Below are positions 1-7,569 of a DNA stretch of 57,855 bases, piece after piece. Under the pieces are notes generated by a model. That model ran no database searches. It saw only the letters and a program-made list of their open reading frames with translations, and was not told where the DNA came from. The stretch is taken from NCBI RefSeq assembly GCF_027921765.1, contig NZ_BSEJ01000019.1, positions 1-57,855 on the forward strand. The letters run 5' to 3'. The stretch's first letter is position 1. Every line of letters begins with the position of its first letter. This DNA is from Microbacterium barkeri. GTDB taxonomy: Bacteria > Actinomycetota > Actinomycetes > Actinomycetales > Microbacteriaceae. The translations under genes and the position numbers were made by a program.

Positions 1-1
1 C

Positions 2-136
2 TGGAACATCCACATGCACCACGGCGTGCCCTACATCGCCGCCCCCAACTGGATCGACCGACACCACCGCCACCGACCAGCACCCACCTCCCGCACCCGA
101 CTCCACACCAAACTCACCCAACACCTCAGATGCTGA
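2..136 (+). CDS. C-terminal fragment of a DUF222/HNH (13E12-type) endonuclease-like protein
   Basis: An open frame enters from the left edge and stops at a TGA at 134-136, giving 44 residues. It contains HGVPYIAAPNWIDRHHRHRP, which resembles the tail after the HNH domain of the DUF222/13E12 proteins that are common and repetitive in Microbacteriaceae. The catalytic HNH part would lie outside the window. Codon use (CAC, ACC and CGC runs) differs from the next gene, as is typical of this family. The family call is from memory of its C-terminal pattern. Confidence 0.55.
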   Translation, partial: WNIHMHHGVPYIAAPNWIDRHHRHRPAPTSRTRLHTKLTQHLRC

Positions 137-270
137 CAACCCCGCAGATGCCGAACCGCGCGCGACGAGCGCACAGGCGATCCCGGCCCTTCGCACAGGG
201 AACCCGGATGCGCCGTCGATAGCGTCGAGCCCGACCCCACCGCCCGCGCCGACGGAAAGGCCGCACCGAC
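137..270. other. Intergenic spacer, nothing distinctive
   Basis: The spacer lies between the HNH fragment and the DedA gene. The only signal I can see is a purine-rich GGAAAGG at about 254-260 that could be the ribosome binding site for the ATG at 271. I see no hairpin or repeat. Confidence 0.5.
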
Positions 271-978
271 ATGACGACGACCGAGATCACGGCCGCCGCC
301 GACGGAGGATCCTGGCTCTCCACTCTCGTGGATGCGGTCGTGGGGCTCATGGACGTCATCGGCCCCTACGGCGCCGGCGTCGCGATCGCCGCCGAGAACC
401 TCTTCCCGCCGCTGCCGAGCGAGGCCATCCTCCCCATGGCGGGCCTCGCCGCCCATCGCGGCGCATTCGCGCTGTGGGAGGCGATCCTCTGGACGACGGT
501 CGGGTCCGTCGTCGGCGCGCTCCTCCTCTACGGCATCGGCGTCTGGTTCGGCGTCGACCGCCTGCGCCGCATCGCCGAGCGCCTGCCGCTCGTCTCGGGA
601 GAGGACATCGACCGGACGGTGGCCTGGTTCCACCGGCACGGCGGCAAGGCCGTCTTCCTCGGCCGGTTCGTCCCGATCTTCCGGAGCCTCATCTCGATCC
701 CGGCCGGCGTCGTGCGGATGCCCGTGTGGCGCTTCGCGCTGCTCACGGCCGCAGGGAGCGTCATCTGGAACACCGTCTTCATCCTCGTCGGCTGGTATCT
801 CGGCAGCGGGTGGCACATCGTCGAGCAGTACATGGACATCGTCCAGAACGTCGTCATCGTGGGCGTCGCGGCCGCGGTCGTCTGGTTCGTCGTCGTCCGC
901 ATCCGGGCGCAGCGTCGCCAGCGGGCGGCCGGTGCCGTCGCTCCGCGCGGCGAGCGCGAGGCGCCCGCGGCCGACTGA
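271..978 (+). CDS. DedA family (VTT/SNARE-associated) membrane protein
   Basis: This 235-residue polytopic inner-membrane protein belongs to the DedA superfamily, whose members are linked to lipid flipping and proton-dependent membrane homeostasis. The diagnostic parts are present: ENLFPPLPSE at residues 42-51 (re-entrant loop with the conserved acidic residue), GRFVPIFRS at 131-139 (the G-R-F-x-P-x-x-R motif), then IPAG at 143-146. Hydrophobic segments lie near 15-40, 70-95, 155-178 and 190-210, and the tail is Arg-rich and cytoplasmic. Length is normal for the family. It precedes the histidine phosphatase by 19 nt but is probably a separate unit, because the next gene has its own -10 box. 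The substrate cannot be predicted. Confidence 0.9.
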   Translation: MTTTEITAAADGGSWLSTLVDAVVGLMDVIGPYGAGVAIAAENLFPPLPSEAILPMAGLAAHRGAFALWEAILWTTVGSVVGALLLYGIGVWFGVDRLRRIAERLPLVSGEDIDRTVAWFHRHGGKAVFLGRFVPIFRSLISIPAGVVRMPVWRFALLTAAGSVIWNTVFILVGWYLGSGWHIVEQYMDIVQNVVIVGVAAAVVWFVVVRIRAQRRQRAAGAVAPRGEREAPAAD

Positions 979-997
979 GCGTTCGTAGACTGGGCCT

Positions 998-1627
998 GTG
1001 CCCGCCGAACGCCTCCATCTCGTCCGCCACGGCGAGGTCTTCAATCCGCGGCGCGTGCTGTACGAGCGCATGCCCGGATTCCGCCTGAGCGAGGACGGGC
1101 GGCGGATGGCCAGGGCAGCGGCCGACTACGTGCGCTCGCTCGATCGCCCGCTCGCCGAGCTCGTGTGCTCTCCGCTCGAGCGCACGCGCGAGTCGGCCGA
1201 GCCGTTCACGGCGCTGTTCGAGCTCGAGCCGCGCGCCGACGAGCGCGTCATCGAGCCGTGGAACGCGTTCGCGGGGAAGCGCATGAGCCGCGCCGTCTTC
1301 ATCCCGCAGAACTGGTGGCACCTGCGCCGCCCGTCGCGGCCGAGCTGGGGCGAGCCGTACCGCGAGGTCGTCGATCGCATGCACGCGGCCCTCGACGACG
1401 CGTGGGACGCCGCCGACGGCGGCGACGTCGTCATCGTGACGCACCAGGCGCCGATCTGGATCACGCACCTCTCCGTCGCGGGCCTGCCGCTGCGGCACGA
1501 TCCCCGCACGCGCCGGTGCGCCCTCTCGAGCGTGACCTCGTTCGAGCGCAAGGGCGACGTCTGGCGCGAGATCGACTACGTCGAGCCCGCGTCGACCGCG
1601 GGCGCGGTCGACGTCGGGGCCGTCTGA
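998..1627 (+). CDS. Histidine phosphatase family protein (phosphoglycerate mutase-like)
   Basis: A 209-residue cytosolic phosphatase of the branch 1 histidine phosphatase superfamily. LVRHGE at residues 8-13 holds the catalytic His11; a second active-site His lies at about 149 in VTHQAP. Starts at GTG 998, with a TAGACT -10 hexamer at 986-991 and only 6 nt between, so the mRNA is probably leaderless. In other actinobacteria (for example, as I recall, M. tuberculosis Rv0525) such a gene sits directly before the thioredoxin/ccdA/resB/ccsB cluster; here two unrelated genes intervene. The substrate is unknown. Confidence 0.88.
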   Translation: MPAERLHLVRHGEVFNPRRVLYERMPGFRLSEDGRRMARAAADYVRSLDRPLAELVCSPLERTRESAEPFTALFELEPRADERVIEPWNAFAGKRMSRAVFIPQNWWHLRRPSRPSWGEPYREVVDRMHAALDDAWDAADGGDVVIVTHQAPIWITHLSVAGLPLRHDPRTRRCALSSVTSFERKGDVWREIDYVEPASTAGAVDVGAV

Positions 1628-1702
1628 GACCGGCACCGCGCCATCCTTCACCCCGCCGTCGCCTCGCGGGCACCTTCCGGACCCCTCGCGTTCACGCAGT
1701 GC

Positions 1703-1744
1703 GCTGACCGTAGAAGGTCAGCGGGAGACGCCCGCTGACGGAGG
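1703..1744 (+). promoter_or_regulatory. Two overlapping leader hairpins before the KdsC-like gene
   Basis: Hairpin A is 1703-1709 pairing with 1716-1722 (GCTGACC/GGTCAGC, 6-nt loop). Hairpin B is 1719-1725 pairing with 1731-1737 (CAGCGGG/CCCGCTG, 5-nt loop). The right arm of A and left arm of B share 1719-1722, so they exclude each other. The GGAGG ribosome binding site follows at 1740-1744, just before the GTG at 1749. This could be a small translational or attenuation switch; no ligand is implied. Confidence 0.45.
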
Positions 1745-1748
1745 TCAC

Positions 1749-2312
1749 GTGAGCGGTCTGAGGCGAGAGGCGATCGACGCCCGAGCGGTCGTGACCGACT
1801 TCGACGGAGTCCACACCGACGACACCGCCTTCGTCGACGCCGACGGGCGCGAGTTCGTCCGCGTGAGCCGCTCCGACGGGATGGGCGTCTCGCTTCTGCG
1901 CAGGGCCGGCATCCCCTTCCTCATCCTCTCCACCGAGACGAACGGCGTCGTCGCCGCGCGCGCCCGCAAGCTCCGCGTCGACGTGCGCCAGGGGCTCGAC
2001 GACAAGGCGGCGGCTCTGCGCGAGTGGGCGGATGCCCAGGGCGTCGCGCTCGCGGATGTCGCGTACCTGGGCAACGACGTGAACGACCTGCCGTGCCTGC
2101 GGATCGTCGGCTGGCCCGTCGCGGTTCCGCGCTCCCATCCCGACGTGCTCGCGATCGCCCGCGTCGTCCTGCACCGAGCGGGCGGCGACGGCGCCGTCCG
2201 CGAACTGGCCGAGCGCGTCCTGCGCTCCCGCACGGGCCTCGTGCCCGAGCGCGCGGGCGCTGCGCTCCGCGCGTCCATCCCGTCCTCGTCACAACCGGAG
2301 GAGCACTCATGA
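1749..2312 (+). CDS. HAD phosphatase, KdsC-like
   Basis: A 187-residue C0-type HAD phosphatase resembling 3-deoxy-octulosonate-8-phosphate phosphatase and the phosphatase module of NeuA-type cytidylyltransferases. DFDGVHTDD at residues 17-25 carries the nucleophile Asp17 and general acid Asp19; a Lys follows in LDDKAAAL; GNDVNDLPC is the metal-binding loop. GTG start with GGAGG at 1740-1744. Its stop overlaps the ATG of the next gene (ATGA), so translation is coupled. The pairing with a NeuB-like enzyme suggests it removes the phosphate from a nonulosonate-type 9-phosphate product; that is inference. No cytidylyltransferase domain is present here. Confidence 0.82.
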   Translation: MSGLRREAIDARAVVTDFDGVHTDDTAFVDADGREFVRVSRSDGMGVSLLRRAGIPFLILSTETNGVVAARARKLRVDVRQGLDDKAAALREWADAQGVALADVAYLGNDVNDLPCLRIVGWPVAVPRSHPDVLAIARVVLHRAGGDGAVRELAERVLRSRTGLVPERAGAALRASIPSSSQPEEHS

Positions 2313-3193
2313 CGGTCACGATCGGCACTCGCACGCTGGGCGATGCGCACCCCACCTACGTCATCGCCGAGATCGGCCTGAACCACAACGGCTCGGTCGA
2401 GATCGCCAAGGAGCTCATCGACGTCGCCGCGGCCGCCGGCGCGGACGCGGTCAAGTTCCAGAAGCGCACCCCGGAGATCTCCACGCCCGAGCACATGCGC
2501 GACGTGCCGCGCGAGACGCCGTGGGGCACCATGACGTACCTCGAGTACCGCTACCGGGTCGAGTTCGGCCGCGACGAGTACCTCGAGATCGGCGCGCACG
2601 CCGCCGAGCGCGGCGTCGACTGGTTCGCGTCGCCGTGGGACGAGCCCTCGGTCGCGTTCCTCGAGGACCTCGACGTCGTCGCGCACAAGGTCGCATCAGC
2701 GAGCCTCACCGACGACGGGCTCCTCGCGGCGCTGCGCGAGACGGGCAAGCCGATCATCCTCTCCACGGGCATGTCGACCATGGAGCAGATCGACCGCGCG
2801 GTCGACCTCCTCGGCACGGAGAACCTCGTCCTCCTGCACGCGACGTCGACGTATCCGATGCCGGCGGAGGAGGCGAACCTCCGCATGATCCCGACGCTGA
2901 AGGACCGCTTCGCCGGCGTCCCGGTCGGATACTCGGGGCACGAGCGCGGCCTCGCGATCTCGTTCGCCGCCGTCGCGCTGGGCGCGGCCGCCGTCGAGCG
3001 CCACATCACGCTCGATCGCGGCATGTGGGGCTCGGACCACGCCGCCTCGATCGAGCCGACCGAGCTCGCGGCCCTCGTCGCCGGCATCCGCGACATCGAG
3101 CCCGCCCTCGGCGACGGCATCAAGCGCGTCTTCCCCGGCGAGCTCGCGCCCATGGCCAAGCTGCGCCGCGTGGGGGCGGGCGCCGCGGTCTGA
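2309..3193 (+). CDS. NeuB-like N-acetylneuraminate synthase family protein lacking a SAF domain
   Basis: This 294-residue TIM-barrel enzyme of the NeuB family condenses phosphoenolpyruvate with an amino-sugar to make a nonulosonic acid. EIGLNHNG near residues 20-27, VKFQKR, the LSTGMST segment and GYSGHERG are family signatures. Usual NeuB proteins are about 340-350 residues and end in an antifreeze-like SAF domain; this one stops after the barrel. RBS GGAGGAG precedes the ATG, which overlaps the upstream stop. There is no NeuA or NeuC gene in the window, so the product and its activation are uncertain. The pair interrupts the otherwise conserved phosphatase-TlpA-CcdA order. Confidence 0.85.
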   Translation: MTVTIGTRTLGDAHPTYVIAEIGLNHNGSVEIAKELIDVAAAAGADAVKFQKRTPEISTPEHMRDVPRETPWGTMTYLEYRYRVEFGRDEYLEIGAHAAERGVDWFASPWDEPSVAFLEDLDVVAHKVASASLTDDGLLAALRETGKPIILSTGMSTMEQIDRAVDLLGTENLVLLHATSTYPMPAEEANLRMIPTLKDRFAGVPVGYSGHERGLAISFAAVALGAAAVERHITLDRGMWGSDHAASIEPTELAALVAGIRDIEPALGDGIKRVFPGELAPMAKLRRVGAGAAV

Positions 3194-3240
3194 CCCGCCT
3201 GCCGCGCTTCGCGGCGAACCGGCGCCCGATCGCCGCATTT

Positions 3241-3271
3241 CGGGGGCAAGGCTCGCCGAGCCTTGCCCCCG
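3241..3271 (+). terminator. Long perfect inverted repeat, likely terminator of the NeuB pair
   Basis: A 15-bp perfect stem (3241-3255 with 3257-3271) starting CGGGGGCAAGG, with a single unpaired centre base, so a real loop would open several pairs. No T-run follows, as is usual for high-GC actinobacterial terminators. It lies between NeuB and the next promoter. Because it is symmetric it may also be a binding site or mobile palindromic repeat. Confidence 0.6.
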
Positions 3272-3325
3272 AAGCCACCGCCCCGGCCATACAGCATCGA
3301 CCCAGGCACCTCGAACACGGGAACG

Positions 3326-3331
3326 TAGGAT
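3326..3331 (+). promoter_or_regulatory. TAGGAT -10 box of a leaderless tlpA/resA transcript
   Basis: TAGGAT lies 7 nt before GTG 3339. The ATG at 3330 that would extend the gene by three codons overlaps the hexamer itself, so it cannot be in the mRNA if this promoter is used. Confidence 0.65.
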
Positions 3332-3338
3332 GGGAGCC

Positions 3339-3974
3339 GTGCGCACGCCTGCCGTCCCGAGCCTGTCTCCCCGCATCCGCCGGGGCGCGAGAGCGGCCGC
3401 CGCGCTCGCCGTCGCGACGCTCATCGCCGGTCTGGCCGCGTGCTCCGCGGACCCCGTGACGCAGGCCTACCTCGACGGCGACGACAAGGGCTACATCGCG
3501 AGCGACTTCCGGGTGAAGGAGATCCCCGTCGAGGAGCGCGGCGAGCCCGTGAAGTGGTCGGGGGTCACGGAGGAGGGCGACGAGCTCTCGAGCGACGACA
3601 CCGCGGGCGATGTCACCGTCGTGAACTTCTGGTACGCCGCGTGCGGCCCCTGCCGGGCCGAGGCCGCCGACCTCGAGTCGGTGTGGCAGGAGTACCAGGG
3701 CGAGAACGTGTCGTTCGTCGGCGTGAACACCTACGACCAGGCCGACACCGCGCGCTCGTTCGCCGAGCGGTGGGGCGTGACGTACCCGAGCATCATCGAC
3801 GTCAACGACGGCAGCGCGAAGCTCGCCTTCGCCGGCGCGACCTCGATCCAGGCGACGCCCACGACGCTCGTCCTCGACACCGAGGGGCGCGTCGCCGCGG
3901 TCCTCATCGGCCAGCTCGAGGGCGCGTCCATCCTCTCGACGCTCGTGGCCGACACGCTCGCGGAGTCGGCATGA
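3339..3974 (+). CDS. TlpA/ResA-like thioredoxin-fold lipoprotein for cytochrome c maturation
   Basis: A 211-residue extracytoplasmic thiol-disulfide reductase that keeps apocytochrome c CXXCH cysteines reduced for haem attachment. A short Arg-rich N-terminus and hydrophobic stretch lead to lipobox LAAC with Cys35. The active site is CGPC at residues 102-105 in FWYAACGPCRAE, followed by a typical AhpC/TSA-thioredoxin core and the cis-Pro region ATPTT. I chose GTG 3339 over ATG 3330 because of the leaderless -10 box at 3326-3331. It is the first gene of tlpA-ccdA-resB-ccsB, all in the same direction. Confidence 0.9.
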   Translation: MRTPAVPSLSPRIRRGARAAAALAVATLIAGLAACSADPVTQAYLDGDDKGYIASDFRVKEIPVEERGEPVKWSGVTEEGDELSSDDTAGDVTVVNFWYAACGPCRAEAADLESVWQEYQGENVSFVGVNTYDQADTARSFAERWGVTYPSIIDVNDGSAKLAFAGATSIQATPTTLVLDTEGRVAAVLIGQLEGASILSTLVADTLAESA

Positions 3975-3993
3975 CCGCCGCGGGCGCGGCATC

Positions 3994-4767
3994 GTGAGCC
4001 TCGACGCCGTCGTCTTCGGCGGGGCCCTGTGGCTCGCGATCCCGATCGCGATGCTCGCGGGGCTCGTGTCGTTCGTGTCGCCCTGCGTGCTGCCCCTCAT
4101 CCCGGGCTATCTCGGCTTCATCGGGGGAGCCGTCGCGCCCCGCGGCGGGGCGGCGGATGGCGCCGCGCCGGGCGGCTCGCGCGGTCGCCTCGTCGGCGGG
4201 GTGCTCCTGTTCATCGCGGGCTTCACGCTCGTGTTCGTGACCCTCATCGTGCTCGGCGGGCTCGCGGGCAGCGGCCTGCAGCAGTTCAGCCTGCTCTACG
4301 GCGACCTCATCACCCGCATCCTCGGCGTCGTCATCATCCTCATGGGCGTCGTCTTCATCGGCTTCCTCGGGTTCGCGCAGCGCATCGCGCGCCCGCAGGT
4401 CAAGGGCGACCTCGGCCTCATCGGCGCTCCGCTGCTCGGGATCGCCCTCGGCATCGGGTGGGCGCCGTGCATCGGCCCGACCCTCACGGCGATCATGTCG
4501 CTCGCGATCATCCAGGGAGACGGATGGCGCGCCGCGGTGCTGGGCCTCGCCTACTCGCTCGGGCTGGGCATCCCGTTCCTCCTCGTCGCCCTCGGCTTCG
4601 GCTGGGTCACGCGATCGACCGCGTTCCTGCGTCGGCACATCCGCGTCGTGAACATCGTCGGCGGCGTGCTCCTCATCGTGCTCGGCCTGCTCATGGTGGC
4701 GGGCCTGTGGACCGACGTGATGTCGCGCCTCGGCGTGCTGTTCGCCACGATCGAGCCGCCTCTATGA
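3994..4767 (+). CDS. ccdA: CcdA cytochrome c biogenesis transmembrane protein
   Basis: A 257-residue six-helix membrane protein that carries electrons from cytoplasmic thioredoxin across the membrane to TlpA/ResA. The two redox cysteines are visible: Cys31 in SFVSPCVLPLIPGY and Cys159 in GIGWAPCIGPTL, both in the CcdA/DsbD consensus. GTG start, 19 nt after the TlpA stop. The stop TGA overlaps the ATG of resB. A Gly/Ala-rich cytoplasmic loop near residues 48-65 is longer than in compact family members. Confidence 0.93.
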   Translation: MSLDAVVFGGALWLAIPIAMLAGLVSFVSPCVLPLIPGYLGFIGGAVAPRGGAADGAAPGGSRGRLVGGVLLFIAGFTLVFVTLIVLGGLAGSGLQQFSLLYGDLITRILGVVIILMGVVFIGFLGFAQRIARPQVKGDLGLIGAPLLGIALGIGWAPCIGPTLTAIMSLAIIQGDGWRAAVLGLAYSLGLGIPFLLVALGFGWVTRSTAFLRRHIRVVNIVGGVLLIVLGLLMVAGLWTDVMSRLGVLFATIEPPL

Positions 4768-6485
4768 CCGCCGAGAAGGGCGCCGCGACCGCCCGGAAGG
4801 ACACCGTGACCGATCAGCGCACCGCGCCCCAGCGCGACGGCAGCGAGCCGCTGCGCCCCTCCGACCACGTCGACGCCGACGAGGCGATCGCGCAGCCCGC
4901 GCTCGGCTTCGTCGGATGGCTGCGGTGGGGATGGCGTCAGCTCACGAGCATGCGCACGGCGCTCGTGCTGCTGCTCCTGCTCGCGATCGCGGCCGTTCCG
5001 GGGTCGATCTTCCCGCAGCGCATGGCGAACCCGAACGGCGTCACGCAGTGGGAGCGCGACAACCCGGATCTGTTCCCCGTGCTCGACGCGCTGCAGCTGT
5101 TCGACGTGTACCAGTCCGCCTGGTTCTCGGCGATCTACATCCTGCTCTTCGTCTCGCTCATCGGCTGCATCCTGCCCCGCACGAAGCACCACGCGAAGGC
5201 CCTGCGCACGAAGCCGCCGCGCACGCCCGCGCGGCTCGCGCGCCTCGACGACTTCCGCGAGGACCGCATCGCGGCCGAGGACCCGGAGGCCGAGGCCGCC
5301 CACGCCGTCGATCTCGCGGCCGCACAGCTCAAGGCGCAGGGGTATCGGGTCGAGCGCTACGACGGCCGCGGCGCGTTCTCGGTGTCGGCCGAGCGCGGGT
5401 ACCTGCGCGAGACGGGCAACCTCGTCTTCCACGCGTCGCTCGTCGGCGTGCTCCTCACGGTCGGCATCGGCGGCGGATTCGCCTACACGGGCCAGCGCGT
5501 CGTCGTCGAGGGCACGACCTTCGTCAACTCGCTGCTCGACTACTCGTCGATGAACCGCGGCCGCTTCGTGTCGGAGGCCGCCCTCACGCCGTACTCGATG
5601 CGGCTCGACTCGTTCGACGTCACCTACCAGGAGTACGGCGGGCCCGGGTCGGGGCAGGCGGGCGACTTCTCCGCCAACGTCACGGTCACGCATCCTGACG
5701 GGTCGACGTCGGAGGACGCGGTGCGCGTCAACCACCCTCTCCAGCTCGAGGGCGACGCGATCTACCTGCTCGGCAACGGGTACGCGCCGACGATCACCGT
5801 CCGGAACCCCGAGGGCGAGGTCGTGTACCGCGACTCCGTGCCGTTCCTGCCGCAGGACACCGCGATGACGTCGACCGGCGTCGTCAAGGTGCCCGACGGC
5901 CTCTCCGAGCAGCTCGGCCTCGTGGGCTTCTTCTACCCGACTCAGGTGCCGCTCGACACGGGCGCATTCGCCTCGGCGTACGGCGACCTGCTCAACCCCA
6001 TGCTCACCCTGAACGTGTACGCGGGCGACCTCGGCATCGACGACGGCACGCCGCGCTCGGTGTACGCCCTCGACGTGACGGGGCTCGAGCAGCTCACGGG
6101 CGGCGACACGGGCGTCGACTCGATCGAGCTGGCACCGGGTGACACCGCCGACCTGCCGAACGGCATGGGCACGATCACGTTCGAGGACGAGACGCCCGAG
6201 GGCACCGATCCGGCCCTCGGCTACACCGAGTCGGTCAAGCGGTTCGTGTCGCTCCAGATCCACCACGATCCCTCGGCGCTCGGCGTGCTCGTGTTCGCGG
6301 TCCTCGCGACGCTCGGCCTGCTCGTCGCGCTCTTCGTGCCCCGGCGCCGGATGTGGGTCAAGGCCACGCCCGACGGAGACGGCGTGCGCCTCGAGTACGC
6401 GGCTCTCGCCCGCGGCGAGGATCCCGCGCTCGCCGACGCGGTCGAGCAGCTGCGCGCGAAGCACCGGGCCGCGCTCGACGACTGA
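4764..6485 (+). CDS. resB: ResB cytochrome c synthase subunit
   Basis: A 573-residue protein that with CcsB forms the System II haem lyase attaching haem to apocytochrome c outside the membrane. It has a charged N-terminal extension (about 50 residues), a helix pair around 60-80 and 115-135, a third helix near residues 225-245 (GVLLTVGIGGGFAYTG), a large extracytoplasmic domain, and a last helix near residues 510-530 before a cytoplasmic tail. Translation is coupled to ccdA by an ATGA overlap. Length fits actinobacterial ResB. Confidence 0.92.
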   Translation: MTAEKGAATARKDTVTDQRTAPQRDGSEPLRPSDHVDADEAIAQPALGFVGWLRWGWRQLTSMRTALVLLLLLAIAAVPGSIFPQRMANPNGVTQWERDNPDLFPVLDALQLFDVYQSAWFSAIYILLFVSLIGCILPRTKHHAKALRTKPPRTPARLARLDDFREDRIAAEDPEAEAAHAVDLAAAQLKAQGYRVERYDGRGAFSVSAERGYLRETGNLVFHASLVGVLLTVGIGGGFAYTGQRVVVEGTTFVNSLLDYSSMNRGRFVSEAALTPYSMRLDSFDVTYQEYGGPGSGQAGDFSANVTVTHPDGSTSEDAVRVNHPLQLEGDAIYLLGNGYAPTITVRNPEGEVVYRDSVPFLPQDTAMTSTGVVKVPDGLSEQLGLVGFFYPTQVPLDTGAFASAYGDLLNPMLTLNVYAGDLGIDDGTPRSVYALDVTGLEQLTGGDTGVDSIELAPGDTADLPNGMGTITFEDETPEGTDPALGYTESVKRFVSLQIHHDPSALGVLVFAVLATLGLLVALFVPRRRMWVKATPDGDGVRLEYAALARGEDPALADAVEQLRAKHRAALDD

Positions 6486-6526
6486 TCCTCGCGCTCGGCT
6501 CCCGACCGCGCGCGACCCCCGAAACC

Positions 6527-6532
6527 TAGGAT
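6527..6532 (+). promoter_or_regulatory. TAGGAT -10 box of a leaderless ccsB transcript
   Basis: TAGGAT is followed after 7 nt by ATG 6540. As at tlpA, an in-frame upstream ATG (6531) overlaps the hexamer, which argues for the downstream start and for an internal promoter separating ccsB from resB. Confidence 0.65.
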
Positions 6533-6539
6533 GGACACC

Positions 6540-7517
6540 ATGCAGCTCGATCCCGTGACGATGGACAGCTTCTCCGTCGTACTCGTCTGGACGGCCATCT
6601 CGCTCTACGTCCTCGCGTTCATCGCCTACGCGGTCGACCTCGCGAACCGCTCGCAGGCGTCGCTGGCCGCGAAGGACGCCCGGCAGCTCGTCGGCGTCGG
6701 CGCCCGCGCCGCGTCTCCCGCCGCGAGCGAGCCTGTGGTCGCGGCGGCCCCGCGCTACGTGTGGGGCCGGATCGGCACCTCGCTCACGTGGCTCGGCTTC
6801 GTGTTCCACCTCGGCGCGACGCTCCTGCGCGGCCTCGCGGCGGGGCGCGTGCCGTGGTCGAACATGTACGAGTTCGCGATGACCGGCACGCTCCTCATGA
6901 CGGCGGTCTACCTCGGCGTCCTGTTCTGGAAGGACCTCCGCTTCCTCGGGTCGTTCATGACGGGCCTCGTGACGGTGCTGCTCGGCTCGTCGTCGCTGTT
7001 CTACGTGCAGATCACGCCGCTCATGGACCCGCTCAAGTCGGTCTGGCTCGTCATCCACGTCTTCGTCGCGTCGCTCGCGACCGCCTTCCTCGCGCTCGCC
7101 TTCGCGCTGTCGGTGCTGCAGCTCCTGCAGGCACGGCGCGAGCGGATGGCGGTCGAGGCGGCCGAGGCGCCTGCGCGCCGCAGCATGCTCCGGACCATCC
7201 CGAGCGCCGAGGCGCTCGAGGGCCTCGCGTACCGCTTCGCGATCATCGGCTTCATCTTCTGGACGTTCACGCTCATCGCGGGGGCCATCTGGGCGAACGA
7301 CGCCTGGGGGCGCTACTGGGGCTTCGACACGAAGGAAGTCTGGACCTTCATCATCTGGGTGCTCTACGCGGGCTACATCCACGCGCGGGCGACGCGCGGC
7401 TGGCGCGGCACGCGCTCGGCGTGGCTCTCGATCGTCGGCTTCGTCGCCGTGATCTTCAACTTCACGATCGTGAACATGTTCTTCGAGGGGCTGCACGCGT
7501 ACAGCGGCCTCAGCTGA
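6540..7517 (+). CDS. ccsB: CcsB/CcsA cytochrome c synthase subunit (haem-handling)
   Basis: A 325-residue polytopic protein, the haem-handling partner of ResB in System II cytochrome c assembly. The tryptophan-rich WWD-type segment is seen at about residues 248-272 (WANDAWGRYWGFDTKEVW), the haem-binding signature of the family. Several conserved His lie in the helices that flank it (for example in VFHLGATLLRG and LVIHVFVA). Start ATG 6540 is chosen from the -10 box at 6527-6532. It ends the ccs cluster. Confidence 0.93.
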   Translation: MQLDPVTMDSFSVVLVWTAISLYVLAFIAYAVDLANRSQASLAAKDARQLVGVGARAASPAASEPVVAAAPRYVWGRIGTSLTWLGFVFHLGATLLRGLAAGRVPWSNMYEFAMTGTLLMTAVYLGVLFWKDLRFLGSFMTGLVTVLLGSSSLFYVQITPLMDPLKSVWLVIHVFVASLATAFLALAFALSVLQLLQARRERMAVEAAEAPARRSMLRTIPSAEALEGLAYRFAIIGFIFWTFTLIAGAIWANDAWGRYWGFDTKEVWTFIIWVLYAGYIHARATRGWRGTRSAWLSIVGFVAVIFNFTIVNMFFEGLHAYSGLS

Positions 7518-7569
7518 GCGTGGGAGGAGCCTGAGCACCGCGCTCCGCTCGGTTGCCTAGGCTGATCGG

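Noticed and set aside
1749..3193. A complete sialic acid or legionaminic acid pathway
   Set aside because: No cytidylyltransferase, epimerase or sialyltransferase is in the window, so only the two genes are claimed.
4551..7538. A 995-residue open frame on the minus strand
   Set aside because: It is antisense to ccdA-resB-ccsB, which have clear motifs; the reverse frame is low-complexity Arg/Glu/Asp text.
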